Below, piece after piece: positions 38,987-49,219 of a DNA stretch of 64,000 bases. The stretch lies in NCBI RefSeq assembly GCF_020447225.1, contig NZ_JAJAEO010000178.1, forward strand, positions 1 through 64,000, given 5' to 3'. The stretch is from Methylophaga pinxianii (GTDB lineage: Bacteria > Pseudomonadota > Gammaproteobacteria > Nitrosococcales > Methylophagaceae). The stretch's first letter is position 1; each line of letters begins with the position of its first letter. Both the position numbers and the translations under genes were made by a program. The notes under the pieces are model-generated. The model was not told the DNA's origin, made no database searches, and was given only the letters and a program-made list of their open reading frames with translations.

Positions 38987-40080
38987 ATCTGTGTGATATA
39001 GCGGTAGAAAGTGTTATGGGTTTGCAGCCTTATGTGCCTGGAAAGCCCATTGAAGAATTGCAGCGTCAATATGGCGTAAGAGATGTCATCAAACTGGCTT
39101 CTAATGAAAGTCCGATCGGCCCCTCACAAGCTTCATTAGCGGCGATTGCTCTGGCAACACGTGATTTAACCCGTTACCCCGATGGCAATGGCTTTTCGTT
39201 GAAACAGGCGTTAGCTGAGAAATTTCAGGTAGATGCAGCGCAGATTACGCTGGGTAATGGTTCTAACGATATTCTAGAACTGATTGCTCGCTGTTTTGCC
39301 ACAGCAGAAGATGAAGTTATGTTTGCTCAGCATGCCTTTGCCGTCTATCCGTTGGTGGCTCAGGCGATAGGTGCAAAGCTGTTGGAAGTACCTGCCAAAG
39401 ACTATGGTCATGATCTCTCCGCTATGCAACATGCAATCACAGCCAATACAAAGCTGATTTTTATTGCCAATCCCAACAATCCGACTGGAACTTACTTACC
39501 GGCAAAAGAAGTTCATAGCTTTCTAAAAGCCGTTCCTCACAATGTCATAGTGGTGCTGGATGAGGCCTACGTGGAATATGGTGATGAAGAAGTAAACAGC
39601 ATTGACTGGTTATCTGATTTTCCTAATTTAATTATTTGTCGGACATTTTCTAAAGCGTATGGTCTGGCTGGTCTGCGTGTTGGGTTTGCTTTATCGAGTT
39701 CCGAGATTGCGGATCTGCTAAATCGTTTGCGCCAACCCTTTAACGTGAATCATTTGGCAATGTGTGCAGCAATAGCAGCTTTGGGTGATGAAGACTATTT
39801 GCAACGGGCCAGGCAGGTAAATCAGCAGGGCATGCAACAATATATCGATGGTTTTAACGAACTGGGCCTGAATTATATTCCTTCAAAGGCCAACTTTATT
39901 TGTGTTGATGTTGCCACCAACGCAGCAGACATTTATGAAAAGCTGTTACAACAAGGGGTGATTGTTCGACCGGTTGCAGGTTATGGTTTGCCAACACATT
40001 TACGCATCAGTATCGGTCTCGAGCATGAAAATCAGCGCTGTCTGGAAGCATTGGCTAATAGTCTGTCCGAGGCAAAATGA
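38983..40080 (+). CDS. hisC: histidinol-phosphate/aromatic aminotransferase
   Basis: A 365-residue PLP-dependent aminotransferase of the HisC family. The PLP lysine lies in CRTFSKAYGLAGLRVG (about 217-232), and NPNNPTGTYL and DEAYVEYG are conserved. The position directly before tyrA, aroA and cmk is that of the hisC2 gene in Pseudomonas-type aromatic operons, where it acts in aromatic amino acid as well as histidine synthesis. It is ATGA-coupled to lspA and to tyrA. Confidence 0.93.
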   Translation: MNLCDIAVESVMGLQPYVPGKPIEELQRQYGVRDVIKLASNESPIGPSQASLAAIALATRDLTRYPDGNGFSLKQALAEKFQVDAAQITLGNGSNDILELIARCFATAEDEVMFAQHAFAVYPLVAQAIGAKLLEVPAKDYGHDLSAMQHAITANTKLIFIANPNNPTGTYLPAKEVHSFLKAVPHNVIVVLDEAYVEYGDEEVNSIDWLSDFPNLIICRTFSKAYGLAGLRVGFALSSSEIADLLNRLRQPFNVNHLAMCAAIAALGDEDYLQRARQVNQQGMQQYIDGFNELGLNYIPSKANFICVDVATNAADIYEKLLQQGVIVRPVAGYGLPTHLRISIGLEHENQRCLEALANSLSEAK

Positions 40081-40964
40081 TCAAGCATCTGGCAATTATC
40101 GGCGTGGGTCTGATTGGTGGTTCACTGGCACTGGCATTAAAAAAAGCCGGACTGGTGGAGCAAGTCACAGGATATTCGCGTTCCAAGACTGCACGTGATG
40201 AGGCATTGACACTTGGCATTATTGATTGTGCGGCAGAATCTCTGGCCGAGGCTGTTGCAGATGCTGATATGGTCTTTGTGGCAGTACCTATGGGCGCGAT
40301 GCAATCCGTGTTTGAACAAATAACACCACATCTCAAGTCTCAGGCAATTATCACTGATGGCGGCAGTGCCAAACAGCAGGTAGTCGATGCGGCTCGTCAG
40401 GCTTTGGGGGATAAATTTGACCGGTTTGTCCCGGGACATCCGATAGCCGGCACTGAGAAAAGCGGGCCATCAGCTGCTTTTGCTGAACTTTACCAACAAC
40501 ACCGCGTAGTGTTAACGCCTGTAGCTGAGACAGATAGTTCTGCGTTACAACAAGTGCGCCAAATGTGGCAACAGGCCGGTGCAGATGTATTTGAAATGGA
40601 GGTTGAACATCACGATGTTGTGCTGGCAGCTACCAGTCATTTACCGCATGTCTTAGCCTTTAATCTTGTGGGGATGTTAGCCCAACGTGAAGACTGCGAT
40701 GAAGTGTTACGTTACGCCGCCGGTGGCTTTCGTGATTTTTCGCGTATAGCCTCAAGTGATGCCGTGATGTGGCGGGATATTTGTTTAGGCAACCGCAACG
40801 CAATTTTAGAGTTGTTACAACAATATCGTCACGGTCTCGATAAAATAGAACAGGCGATTCGGCAAGATGATGGTGAGTACCTTATCGATATTTTTGGCCG
40901 GGCTAAGCGGGCCAGAGATACCCGTTTTGCCGATCCTGATCTGCAAGACAATAGTGAAGTGTAA
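40077..40964 (+). CDS. tyrA: prephenate/arogenate dehydrogenase
   Basis: This enzyme oxidises prephenate (or arogenate) with NAD(P), a step of tyrosine synthesis. The 295-residue product starts with the dinucleotide-binding motif IGVGLIGGSLALAL (about 8-21) and has GHPIAGTEKSGP and ATSHLPHVLAF. It is a single-domain dehydrogenase, not fused to chorismate mutase and not fused to aroA, unlike Pseudomonas. ATGA overlap with hisC; aroA starts at the base after its stop. Confidence 0.94.
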   Translation: MIKHLAIIGVGLIGGSLALALKKAGLVEQVTGYSRSKTARDEALTLGIIDCAAESLAEAVADADMVFVAVPMGAMQSVFEQITPHLKSQAIITDGGSAKQQVVDAARQALGDKFDRFVPGHPIAGTEKSGPSAAFAELYQQHRVVLTPVAETDSSALQQVRQMWQQAGADVFEMEVEHHDVVLAATSHLPHVLAFNLVGMLAQREDCDEVLRYAAGGFRDFSRIASSDAVMWRDICLGNRNAILELLQQYRHGLDKIEQAIRQDDGEYLIDIFGRAKRARDTRFADPDLQDNSEV

Positions 40965-42302
40965 ATGGGAGTGAACAGCAGCGTGAGCGGGCAACAAGAT
41001 CGTAAATTTGTGGTACAGGCCGGTGGTCAGTTAACGGGTAGTTTCCGTGTACCGGGTGATAAGTCCATCTCGCATCGTTCAATCATGCTGGGTTCCCTGG
41101 CTGAAGGTATTACACAAGTGACCGGTTTTTTGGAGGGAGAGGATGCCCTCGCGACATTAGCCGCTTTCCGGGCGATGGGCGTCAAGATTGAAGGTCCCGT
41201 CAATGGTGAAGTTACTGTGCATGGAGTGGGTATGCATGGACTTAAAGCCCCCGAAAATGATTTGTATGTGGGTAACTCGGGTACCTCAATACGTCTATTA
41301 AGCGGCTTACTGGCAGGGCAATCCTTCGATGTGACAATGAGCGGTGATAAGTCCTTATCCGTTAGACCCATGCGCCGAGTGACCGATCCTCTGACACTGA
41401 TGGGGGCCCGGATTGATACTACAGATGGTAAACCTCCATTAACGATTCATGGTGGGAACAAACTTACCGCGATTGAGTACGATTTACCGATGGCCAGTGC
41501 GCAGGTGAAATCCTGTCTGTTATTAGCGGGTATGTATGCAGAAGGAACCACTAGCGTCACCGAGCCAGCACCAACACGTGATCATACTGAACGCATGTTG
41601 CAGGGTATGGGATATCCTGTCCAAGTAAAGGGTAACCGGATCAGTATTCAAGGTGGCGGTAAATTAACAGCAACACAGATTGATGTTCCCGCAGATATTT
41701 CATCGGCAACCTTTTTCATGGTTGGTGCGGCGATTGCGCCTGGATCGGATATAACGTTGCAACATGTCGGGATAAACCCGACACGAATTGGCGTCATCAA
41801 TATACTGAAACAAATGGGTGCAGATATCAGTCTGAGCAATCAAACCGTGACCGGAGGCGAGCCAGTCGCCGATATTCGGGTGCGTTATTCTCCATTAACC
41901 GGTATTGAAATTCCGGCAGACCAGGTACCACTGGCGATTGATGAGTTTCCGGCAATATTCATTGCCGCAGCATGCGCGGAAGGTCGGACGGTTTTAACCG
42001 ATGCTGAAGAATTACGGGTTAAGGAAAGTGATCGTATTCAGGTTATGGCAGATGGATTACAAGCCCTTGGAATCAACGCGCAGCCTACAGCAGATGGCAT
42101 AGTGATCGAAGGCGGGGTTATTGGCAGCGGAGAAGTGGATAGTCATGGTGACCACCGTATTGCCATGTCATTTGCTATGGCAGCATTACAGGCTGGTGGT
42201 ACCATACAGATTAATGATTGTGCCAATGTTGCCACTTCATTCCCGAATTTTGTCGAATTAGCGACTGATTGCGGTTTACAGATTGATGCTTTTGATGTCT
42301 GA
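40965..42302 (+). CDS. aroA: 3-phosphoshikimate 1-carboxyvinyltransferase (EPSP synthase)
   Basis: EPSP synthase joins shikimate-3-phosphate with phosphoenolpyruvate in the chorismate pathway. The 445-residue product has [18 protein letters not shown] (about 30-47) and [13 protein letters not shown] (about 103-115), RRVTDPL and the C-terminal RVKESDRI and [12 protein letters not shown]. The residue pattern GNSGTSIR at the PEP site suggests the class II-like type of Pseudomonas/Agrobacterium, which I did not test further. A later GTG start (40983) is possible. Confidence 0.95.
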   Translation: MGVNSSVSGQQDRKFVVQAGGQLTGSFRVPGDKSISHRSIMLGSLAEGITQVTGFLEGEDALATLAAFRAMGVKIEGPVNGEVTVHGVGMHGLKAPENDLYVGNSGTSIRLLSGLLAGQSFDVTMSGDKSLSVRPMRRVTDPLTLMGARIDTTDGKPPLTIHGGNKLTAIEYDLPMASAQVKSCLLLAGMYAEGTTSVTEPAPTRDHTERMLQGMGYPVQVKGNRISIQGGGKLTATQIDVPADISSATFFMVGAAIAPGSDITLQHVGINPTRIGVINILKQMGADISLSNQTVTGGEPVADIRVRYSPLTGIEIPADQVPLAIDEFPAIFIAAACAEGRTVLTDAEELRVKESDRIQVMADGLQALGINAQPTADGIVIEGGVIGSGEVDSHGDHRIAMSFAMAALQAGGTIQINDCANVATSFPNFVELATDCGLQIDAFDV

Positions 42303-42957
42303 GGTACGTGTTTTAACGATTGATGGTCCCAGCGGATCAGGAAAAGGGACCTTAGCTCAACGTATGGCCGAAAAACTCGGTTGGCATTATCTGGACAGCG
42401 GTGCGCTTTATCGTGTTTTAGCGCAAGCCGCACTCAAACACCACATTGATTTAGCTGATGAAAAGGCACTTTCAGAATTAGCCGAGCAATTAGATGTAAC
42501 GTTTTTGTTAAATCAGGGGCAGTTACAGGTGAATCTGGAAGGTGAAGATGTTTCACTGCTGATTCGTTCAGAACAGGCTGGTAATGCGGCGTCAAAAGTT
42601 GCCGCATTTCCAGCCGTTCGCACAGCTTTATTACAACGACAACGTGATTTTCGTCAGCCTCCCGGTTTGGTAACGGACGGCCGCGATATGGGAACGGTAG
42701 TGTTTCCTGACGCGGCATTTAAAGTCTTTTTGACAGCCAGTGCCGAGGTTAGGGCGGAGAGGCGATATAAGCAGTTGAAAGAGAAAGGAATTGATAGTAA
42801 CCTTTCCGATCTCGTAGCTGAAATATCCGAACGTGATGAACGGGATATGCAACGTGAGGTAGCGCCACTACGGCCTGCCGCTGATGCCGTTATTCTGGAT
42901 TCAACACAACTCGGAATTGAAGCTGTTTTAGAAAAAGTCAGTGCATTAATTGACTGA
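42295..42957 (+). CDS. cmk: cytidylate kinase
   Basis: Cmk phosphorylates CMP and dCMP. The 220-residue product has the P-loop [10 protein letters not shown] (about 9-18), the NMP-binding region [12 protein letters not shown] and [13 protein letters not shown], and ends typically. ATG 42295 overlaps the aroA stop by 8 bases; the frame also allows starts a few codons earlier but with no ribosome site. aroA-cmk-rpsA is the standard gammaproteobacterial order. Confidence 0.95.
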   Translation: MSEVRVLTIDGPSGSGKGTLAQRMAEKLGWHYLDSGALYRVLAQAALKHHIDLADEKALSELAEQLDVTFLLNQGQLQVNLEGEDVSLLIRSEQAGNAASKVAAFPAVRTALLQRQRDFRQPPGLVTDGRDMGTVVFPDAAFKVFLTASAEVRAERRYKQLKEKGIDSNLSDLVAEISERDERDMQREVAPLRPAADAVILDSTQLGIEAVLEKVSALID

Positions 42958-43006
42958 TTTATTAGGGTACTTATTTGGGTGTTCCAGATAAGTTTTTTGT
43001 TAATTT

Positions 43007-43020
43007 CCTGCACATGCAGG
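43007..43020 (+). promoter_or_regulatory. small hairpin in the rpsA leader
   Basis: CCTGC-ACAT-GCAGG lies 46 bases before the rpsA start, in the leader of about 110 bases. E. coli S1 controls its own mRNA by leader structure; this hairpin could contribute, but the support is positional only. Confidence 0.25.
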
Positions 43021-43066
43021 TCTAACGGGCGATTCTGTTATTAATACAGGATCAAGGATATTTATA

Positions 43067-44740
43067 ATGAGCGAAAGCTTTGCTGATCTCTTTGAAGAGA
43101 GTCTAAACGCAACCCCAATGCAACCAGGCAAAATTGTTACCGGTACGGTAGTCAATGTCGGTCCTGATGTTGTTATGGTTAATGCAGGTCTGAAATCTGA
43201 AGGCGCTATCCCGGTTGCCGAATTCATGAACGAAAAAGGTGAAATCACCGTTTCTGTTGGTGATTTGGTCGATGTTTCTCTGGAAACACTCGAAGACGGA
43301 TTTGGTGCGACACAATTATCCCGTGAAAAAGCCAAAGCGGCTGAAGCATGGATCAGATTGGAACACGCATTTGAAGCCAACGAAACCGTTCTGGGGATTA
43401 TCTCTGGTAAAGTCAAAGGTGGTTTCACTGTTGATCTGGAAAACATTCGTGCTTTCCTGCCAGGTTCACTGGTTGATGTACGCCCTATTCGTGATACTTC
43501 ACACCTCGAAGGCAAAGAGCTTGAGTTCAAACTAATTAAGCTGGATCGCCCACGCAATAATATCGTAGTTTCTCGCCGTGCCATTATGGAAGCTGAGAAC
43601 AGTGTTGAACGCGAAGCACTTCTGGAAACACTGGAAGAAGGCAAAGTGGTTAAAGGTATCGTTAAGAACCTGACAGATTACGGCGCGTTTGTTGACCTTG
43701 GTGGTATTGATGGTCTGTTGCATATCACTGATATGGCTTGGAAACGTGTTAAACATCCTTCAGAAGTCGTTGCTATCGGTGATGAAATCGATGTTCAGGT
43801 TCTGAAGTTTGATAAAGAACGTGAACGTGTATCGTTAGGCCTGAAACAGCTGGGTGATGATCCATGGAAAGATATCGCGCGCCGTTATCCAAACAGCACT
43901 CGTATCCAAGGTAAAGTTACCAACATCGCAGATTACGGTTGCTTTGTTGAAATCGAAGATGGCGTTGAAGGTCTGGTTCATATGTCCGAAATGGACTGGA
44001 CCAACAAAAACGTTCACCCATCCAAGCTGGTTACTTTGGGTGACGAAGTTGAAGTGATGGTTCTGGATATTGACGCTGAACGTCGTCGTATCTCACTGGG
44101 TATTAAACAGTGCCAGACCAACCCATGGGAAGAGTTCTCAATGACTCATAATAAAGGTGACAAAGTCAGCGGTGCTATCAAATCCATCACTGATTTCGGT
44201 ATCTTCATTGGTCTGGACGGTGGCATTGACGGTCTGATTCACTTGTCAGATATCTCATGGGAAGAAGAAAACGAAGAATTGATTCGTGACTTCAAAAAAG
44301 GCGATGAAGTTGAAGCCGTTGTATTGGCTATCGACCCTGAGCGTGAACGCATTTCCCTGGGTATCAAACAATTGCAGGATGACCCATTCTCAGCTTATTT
44401 GTCTGAACACCCACGTGGTACGGTTGTGACCGGTAAAGTCACAGCAGTGGATGCTAAAGGTGCAACAGTAGAATTGGCTGAAGGTGTTGAAGGCTATGTC
44501 CGTGTGGCAGATATCTCACGTGAACGCATTGAAGATGCGAGCAAGGTGTTGAATATCGGAGATGAAGTGGAAGCTAAATTCACTGGAATGTCCCGCAAGG
44601 ATCGCACGCTGACTTTGTCGATCAAAGCGAAAGATGATCAAGAAGAATCTGAAGCAGTGAAAGAGTACAGCAATGTTAGTTCCGGCAATACCACTTTAGG
44701 TGATTTGCTGAAAGAACAAATGAATCAGAAAGACAGTTAA
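43067..44740 (+). CDS. rpsA: 30S ribosomal protein S1
   Basis: S1 binds mRNA on the 30S subunit and is essential for translation of structured messages. The 557-residue product equals the E. coli length and contains six S1 repeats, for example [54 protein letters not shown] and [18 protein letters not shown]. An AAGGA ribosome site precedes the ATG. It follows cmk and is closed by a terminator before ihfB. Confidence 0.98.
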   Translation: MSESFADLFEESLNATPMQPGKIVTGTVVNVGPDVVMVNAGLKSEGAIPVAEFMNEKGEITVSVGDLVDVSLETLEDGFGATQLSREKAKAAEAWIRLEHAFEANETVLGIISGKVKGGFTVDLENIRAFLPGSLVDVRPIRDTSHLEGKELEFKLIKLDRPRNNIVVSRRAIMEAENSVEREALLETLEEGKVVKGIVKNLTDYGAFVDLGGIDGLLHITDMAWKRVKHPSEVVAIGDEIDVQVLKFDKERERVSLGLKQLGDDPWKDIARRYPNSTRIQGKVTNIADYGCFVEIEDGVEGLVHMSEMDWTNKNVHPSKLVTLGDEVEVMVLDIDAERRRISLGIKQCQTNPWEEFSMTHNKGDKVSGAIKSITDFGIFIGLDGGIDGLIHLSDISWEEENEELIRDFKKGDEVEAVVLAIDPERERISLGIKQLQDDPFSAYLSEHPRGTVVTGKVTAVDAKGATVELAEGVEGYVRVADISRERIEDASKVLNIGDEVEAKFTGMSRKDRTLTLSIKAKDDQEESEAVKEYSNVSSGNTTLGDLLKEQMNQKDS

Positions 44741-44753
44741 TCTGATCATTGAT

Positions 44754-44788
44754 TAAGCATCCGGTGGTAAGCCGGATGCTTATTTTCT
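44754..44788 (+). terminator. rho-independent terminator of rpsA
   Basis: TAAGCATCCGG (44754-44764) and CCGGATGCTTA (44772-44782) pair around a 7-base loop, followed by TTTTCTT. Confidence 0.85.
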
Positions 44789-44853
44789 TGTTATACAGCT
44801 GCCTTAAGTATTAGGGCCTAACCCAAAGTCTACTGCCGGGAATCTAGGAAATT

Positions 44854-45144
44854 ATGACCAAGTCTGATTTGATAGAAATACTATCCGAAAAACAATCTCT
44901 ATTAAATTACCGAGACGTTGAACTAGCGGTAAAGTTAATTCTTGAACAGATGAGTGATTGTCTGTCACGTGGTGACCGTATTGAAATCAGAGGGTTTGGT
45001 AGTTTCACCTTACATCATCGTCCACCAAGAGTGGGACGTAATCCAAAAAGTGGTGAATCCGTTAAACTTGATGAAAAATATGTACCACATTTTAAACCCG
45101 GGAAAGAATTACGCGATCGCGTTAACAATGCCGCAGGTTTTTAA
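44854..45144 (+). CDS. ihfB: integration host factor beta subunit
   Basis: IHF bends DNA and supports sigma-54 promoters, recombination and replication. The 96-residue product has the HU/IHF fold with [23 protein letters not shown], including the Pro that wedges into DNA, and the beta-subunit N-terminus [14 protein letters not shown]. rpsA-ihfB is the normal order; the usual lapAB genes do not follow here. Confidence 0.95.
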   Translation: MTKSDLIEILSEKQSLLNYRDVELAVKLILEQMSDCLSRGDRIEIRGFGSFTLHHRPPRVGRNPKSGESVKLDEKYVPHFKPGKELRDRVNNAAGF

Positions 45145-45150
45145 CAAATA

Positions 45151-45537
45151 ATGAAAATTAGTCAGGAAGCCGTTACTGACGCTCTCGTAATTAAAAGCTA
45201 TGGCGACGGCTTTCTACTGATTCAAGCTCCAAATCAAACCCAGCAGCACATTACACACAATTGTGTATTATCTCCTGAAGGCGTATTTGATGCGCTGGAT
45301 CTCAATAGTTTTGCCTCCGAGCAAAATCTCTCTGCCATAGAGCAGATCCAATCTTTTAATGCTGATGTTGTCATTTTGGTCAATGACGATGGCATTACAG
45401 CTCATTCTTTAAAACTCAGTCGTAAATTCGCAGAATATGGCATTTCACTCGAAATGATGTCCCTGGGGGCTGCTTGTCGAACCTATAACCTGCTACTCAA
45501 TGAAGGTAGAAAGCCAATCGTACTTATTTACTTTTAA
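45151..45537 (+). CDS. Mth938-like domain protein (DUF498)
   Basis: A 128-residue protein of the Mth938/DUF498 family, function unknown. The C-terminal signature GISLEMMSLGAACRTYNLLLNEGRKPIVLIYF (about 95-128, read in two parts) with AACRTYN and EGR is characteristic; relatives usually have Thr-Ala here and are linked in other bacteria to secretion or mitochondrial complex assembly (the NDUFAF3 relative). It starts 6 bases after ihfB, so it is likely co-transcribed. Confidence 0.8.
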   Translation: MKISQEAVTDALVIKSYGDGFLLIQAPNQTQQHITHNCVLSPEGVFDALDLNSFASEQNLSAIEQIQSFNADVVILVNDDGITAHSLKLSRKFAEYGISLEMMSLGAACRTYNLLLNEGRKPIVLIYF

Positions 45538-45933
45538 AGTTAGTGCGGATGAAAGCTTCGGATGGGTGATTTAAAAGATAAATACCCATATTAAACTTAG
45601 GGTTTAAGCCATTGTTTTTACGTTATTTATTAGTGATTGTAAAAACACGTTAAATGCTAAAGCTTGACCCCACCTGATGAAGTCAGGAAAATTCTCCTAG
45701 TTTGATTCCCGTTAAGTAAGGAAAAGACTTAGCGTAACTAGCAAACTGTGACAAAAGACTCAGCAAAGTCAGCAAACTTGATCTGGATCACGGATTTGAA
45801 ATCATCAACAAAGTTGTTTTGCGGTAAAATTCACTGAGCTTGATTGTTAGGCAGTATGAAATTGGGTTCTGTTTCTGAAAATAATTAGATGAAGCAGTGA
45901 AAGAATTTTCATGAGAGAGAAGGTGTGATCGCT
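45538..45933 (+). other. long intergenic region upstream of ccoN
   Basis: This 396-base gap holds an AT-rich inverted repeat TGTTTTTAC/GTAAAAACA (45613-45621 and 45639-45647), a small hairpin CCTGA/TCAGG (45673-45687), three related octamers AGCAAACT or AGCAAAGT (45740, 45762, 45771), and then the FNR-like box and promoter listed separately. No ORF with a ribosome site was found. Confidence 0.6.
45778..45830 (+). promoter_or_regulatory. FNR/ANR-like box and promoter of ccoNOQP
   Basis: TTGAT-CTGG-ATCAC (45778-45791) matches the FNR consensus TTGAT-N4-ATCAA at 9 of 10 positions; a weaker TTTGA-AATC-ATCAA follows at 45795-45808. The best -10 is TAAAAT (45825-45830). The distance from the first box centre to the predicted start is about 52 bases, rather than the classic 41.5, so either the start differs or the second box is used. 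Oxygen control of cbb3 genes by FNR-type regulators is established in related bacteria. Confidence 0.6.
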
Positions 45934-47355
45934 ATGCAGGCGAAACAACAGTACAACTTTGAAGTAGTCAAATGGTTCGCCTATATGGCGTGTGTCTATT
46001 TGGTTGCTGGAACAGGCATGGGTGTATTTATTGCATCGCAACTAGCCTGGCCAGATCTAAATTTTGATAATCCTTATATTAGTTTTGGTCGTTTACGTCC
46101 ATTGCATACCAACACAGTAATTTTTGCTTTTGGTGGTTCAACATTGATGGCAACAGCATTTTATGTTGTTCAGCGGACCTCTGGCGTAAGACTGTGGAGC
46201 GATAAACTGGCATGGTTCACCTTCTGGGGCTGGAACCTGATTATTCTTGGCGCAATCATCACTTTACCTTTAGGCTTAACGCAATCAAAAGAATACGCTG
46301 AACTGGAATGGCCGCTGGATATTTTAATTGCGGTGGTCTGGATAAGCTACATGTTCAATTTCATCATGACCTTATCCGTGCGTAAGGTTTCACACATCTA
46401 TGTTGCCAACTGGTTCTTCCTGGCAATGATGATCATGATCACATATCTTCACGTCGTAAATAGCTTGTCTATTCCTGTCAGCATGTGGAAGTCATACTCC
46501 ATCTTTTCCGGTGTTCAGGATGCGATGATTCAATGGTGGTGGGGTCATAACGCGGTGGGTTTCTTCCTGACAGCAGGCTTCTTAGGCATCATGTATTATT
46601 TCGTTCCTAAACAGGCAAACCGTCCGGTTTATTCATACCGCCTTTCAGTTATCCATTTTTGGGCACTGGTATTTGGTTATGTCTGGTTAGGAGCGCATCA
46701 TCTTCAATATACCGCTTTGCCTGACTGGACTGGCTCGCTGGGTGCAGCCATTTCGCTTGCGATGATTATTCCTTCTTGGGGTGGAGCATTAAACGGTATG
46801 TTCACCTTGAGCGGCGCATGGGATAAATTACGTACTGACTATATCTTACGTTTCCTGATTGTTTCTCTGGCGTTTTATGCCATGTCGACCTTCGAAGGTC
46901 CAGTCATGGCATCGAAAACAGTTAATGCATTATCACATTACACTGACTGGACTATTGGTCACGTTCACTCTGGTGCGCTTGGCTGGGTGGCAATGGTGTC
47001 GGTAGGTGCGTTGTACCATATGGTAGAACGTATGTGGGGTACCACCATGTATTCGGTCAAACTGGTCAACCTGCATTTCTGGATGGCAACCATCGGTACA
47101 GCGATTTATATCACAGCAATGTGGGTATCAGGAATCATGCAAGGTTTGATGTGGCGTGCTTATGACGAGTATGGCAATTTGGCTTATACCTTTGTTGAAT
47201 CAGTCGCACAGATGCACCCTTATTACGCAATGCGTGCGATTGGTGGACTGATCTTCTTCCTGGGTGCGGTCATCATGCTGTTTAACGTAACAGTGACTAT
47301 TCGCCGCGCGATTGCAAAACCATCTGCCGAAATGGCAACTGCAGCGAATATTTGA
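45934..47355 (+). CDS. ccoN: cbb3 cytochrome oxidase subunit I
   Basis: CcoN is the catalytic heme-copper subunit of the high-affinity cbb3 oxidase. The 473-residue product has about twelve membrane helices and the His ligands of both hemes and CuB, for example in [44 protein letters not shown] and [17 protein letters not shown] 45934 lies 10 bases after GAGAAGG; GTG 45925 in the same frame is too close to that site. First gene of ccoNOQP. Confidence 0.97.
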   Translation: MQAKQQYNFEVVKWFAYMACVYLVAGTGMGVFIASQLAWPDLNFDNPYISFGRLRPLHTNTVIFAFGGSTLMATAFYVVQRTSGVRLWSDKLAWFTFWGWNLIILGAIITLPLGLTQSKEYAELEWPLDILIAVVWISYMFNFIMTLSVRKVSHIYVANWFFLAMMIMITYLHVVNSLSIPVSMWKSYSIFSGVQDAMIQWWWGHNAVGFFLTAGFLGIMYYFVPKQANRPVYSYRLSVIHFWALVFGYVWLGAHHLQYTALPDWTGSLGAAISLAMIIPSWGGALNGMFTLSGAWDKLRTDYILRFLIVSLAFYAMSTFEGPVMASKTVNALSHYTDWTIGHVHSGALGWVAMVSVGALYHMVERMWGTTMYSVKLVNLHFWMATIGTAIYITAMWVSGIMQGLMWRAYDEYGNLAYTFVESVAQMHPYYAMRAIGGLIFFLGAVIMLFNVTVTIRRAIAKPSAEMATAANI

Positions 47356-47365
47356 GGGTATCAGC

Positions 47366-48043
47366 ATGGCTAAAAAATCTAATAAACGCATTAGTTTTCA
47401 AGAGTGGGTAGAGCAAAATGTGTGGGGCCTGGTTTTGGCCACAGCATTAGTGGTATCGGTTGGTGGTATTGTGGAAATCGTCCCGTTATTTTATCTGGAG
47501 AATACATTTGAAGATGATGTTTATCCGGAATATGAAGAACTGCAGGGCGTACGTCCATATACAGCTTTAGAGTTGGCTGGTCGAGATATTTATCAGCGTG
47601 AAGGTTGTTATCTGTGTCATTCACAGATGGTTCGTCCCTTCCGTGACGAAAAAGATCGTTATGGTCACTACTCATTAGCTGTTGAGTCGAAATATGATCA
47701 CCCATTCCAATGGGGATCAAAACGTACCGGTCCGGATTTGGCGCGTGTGGGTGGGAAATACTCCGATGCTTGGCATATTCAACATTTACGCGATCCTCGT
47801 TCTGTTGTACCAGAGTCAGTTATGCCTCGTTATCCATGGTTAGATGAATCTACTATTGATGGTGAAGGTATGGAGAAACGCCTTAAAGCAATGAAAGTAC
47901 TGGGTGTGCCATATAGCGATGAAGAAATTCTGGGTGCAGCAGAAGCGGTAGAAGGCAAAACAGAAATGCAGGCTTTAGTTGCTTATTTGCAAGTGCTCGG
48001 CACGATGATTCAATTTGAACCAGGCAGAGATTACCGTGAGTGA
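47366..48043 (+). CDS. ccoO: cbb3 oxidase mono-heme subunit
   Basis: CcoO carries one c-type heme and passes electrons to CcoN. The 225-residue product has an N-terminal membrane anchor (about 18-42, [20 protein letters not shown]), the heme motif [14 protein letters not shown] (about 76-89) and the distal region [11 protein letters not shown] with the Met ligand. ATG 47366 with GAGGGT upstream was chosen over in-frame codons reaching back into ccoN. Confidence 0.97.
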   Translation: MAKKSNKRISFQEWVEQNVWGLVLATALVVSVGGIVEIVPLFYLENTFEDDVYPEYEELQGVRPYTALELAGRDIYQREGCYLCHSQMVRPFRDEKDRYGHYSLAVESKYDHPFQWGSKRTGPDLARVGGKYSDAWHIQHLRDPRSVVPESVMPRYPWLDESTIDGEGMEKRLKAMKVLGVPYSDEEILGAAEAVEGKTEMQALVAYLQVLGTMIQFEPGRDYRE

Positions 48044-48245
48044 TTTTCTGTCTTATTTCGAGACAAATTGGTCTGCGATGACCGTAAGCGATTGGGTAGG
48101 AACGATACTGACGGTCATTATTTTCTTACTAATGTTTGGGATGTATTTCTGGGCCTTGAGACCTAAAAATAAAAAAAAGCTTGAATCGCATCGTGACTTG
48201 CCACTAAGAGATGACGATATAAATTCGGAGAAAAATGATGGCTGA
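48036..48245 (+). CDS. ccoQ: cbb3 oxidase small subunit CcoQ
   Basis: A 69-residue protein with one membrane helix (about 18-36, [19 protein letters not shown]) and a charged C-terminal tail, the form of CcoQ/FixQ, which stabilises the oxidase. GTG 48036 overlaps the ccoO stop by 8 bases; an internal ATG at 48078 is possible. It overlaps ccoP by 8 bases. Confidence 0.88.
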   Translation: MSDFLSYFETNWSAMTVSDWVGTILTVIIFLLMFGMYFWALRPKNKKKLESHRDLPLRDDDINSEKNDG

Positions 48246-49170
48246 TAACAATAAAAATCCGCATGACTGCCCTGATACTGGTCATGAATGGGATGGCATC
48301 AGAGAGTTAACCAATCCACCTCCACGCTGGTGGACAATAGCCTTATACCTGAGTGGTTTGTTAGTTCTGGTCTATTTTATTTTGTATCCATCACTGCCTT
48401 TAGTGACGGGCAATACAAAAGGTGTTTTGGGATGGACCCAAATTAATGAATACAAAGAGGATATGGAAAAAATTGAGGCAAAGCGTGCTCCGTTTGAAGA
48501 TCGTATTGAAGCTATGTCAGCGGCTGAAGTTCTTGAAGATGATGAGTTACTTCGCTATGCAGTAGGTTCAAGCAAAGTGCTTTATGGAGATAATTGTGCC
48601 GCTTGTCACGGGGTAGGTGGTTATCCACAGCCAGGCTCTGGTTATCCGATTCTTGCTGATGACGATTGGTTATATGGTGGCACAGTAGAAAAAATCATTG
48701 AGACCCTGGCAAAAGGGCGTCAAGGTATGATGCCAGCCCATGCTGAATTGCTATCGGAAGCAGAAGTGGATGAACTGGTGCAGTTTGTAGTGAACAATTC
48801 CAATGGTGAAGCCACAGAAGCGCAATGGAAGCTCTATAACGAAAAAGGTTGTGTCGCTTGCCATGGTGCAGATGCGAAAGGTATTCAGCAACTTGGTTCT
48901 GCAAACTTAGCCGACAAGGTTTGGCGTTTCTCTGGTGAGCCAGATGAAATTCGACATACCATCCTGCATGGCGTTAATGCAGCAAATGACCCACAAACTC
49001 GTATTGCTGTCATGCCTGCCTGGAATGAAAAACTGGCTGTTCGTCTAGAAGCTGAAGAGTATGGTGATGACCCTGAAGAATATTATGAAGGTGATGAAAC
49101 CGAACGACTCTCAGAAACCGAAATCAAAAAGCTGGCTATTTATGTCCATCAGTTGGGTGGTGGCGAATAA
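48238..49170 (+). CDS. ccoP: cbb3 oxidase diheme subunit
   Basis: CcoP carries two c-type hemes and accepts electrons from soluble or membrane cytochrome c. The 310-residue product has an N-terminal membrane helix (WWTIALYLSGLLVLVYFILY, about 31-50) and two heme motifs, DNCAACHGVGG and KGCVACHGADAKG, each with a downstream Met (GMMPAH and AVMPAW). ATG 48238 has GGAG at a better distance than the ATG at 48235. Last of the four structural genes. Confidence 0.97.
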   Translation: MADNNKNPHDCPDTGHEWDGIRELTNPPPRWWTIALYLSGLLVLVYFILYPSLPLVTGNTKGVLGWTQINEYKEDMEKIEAKRAPFEDRIEAMSAAEVLEDDELLRYAVGSSKVLYGDNCAACHGVGGYPQPGSGYPILADDDWLYGGTVEKIIETLAKGRQGMMPAHAELLSEAEVDELVQFVVNNSNGEATEAQWKLYNEKGCVACHGADAKGIQQLGSANLADKVWRFSGEPDEIRHTILHGVNAANDPQTRIAVMPAWNEKLAVRLEAEEYGDDPEEYYEGDETERLSETEIKKLAIYVHQLGGGE

Positions 49171-49219
49171 AGCGTAATATCCAACAGTAATTAAGGTTGG
49201 TTTAAATCGGGAGATTGAT

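Noticed and set aside
40137..40439. 100-residue minus-strand ORF in tyrA
   Set aside because: Antisense shadow; codon pattern belongs to tyrA.
43000..43644. 214-residue ORF on the minus strand over rpsA start
   Set aside because: Ser/Arg-rich shadow of the S1 coding sequence; no family features and no start site.
45740..45778. CRISPR-like repeats (AGCAAACT copies)
   Set aside because: Three octamers with unequal spacing and mismatches; far too short and irregular for a CRISPR array.
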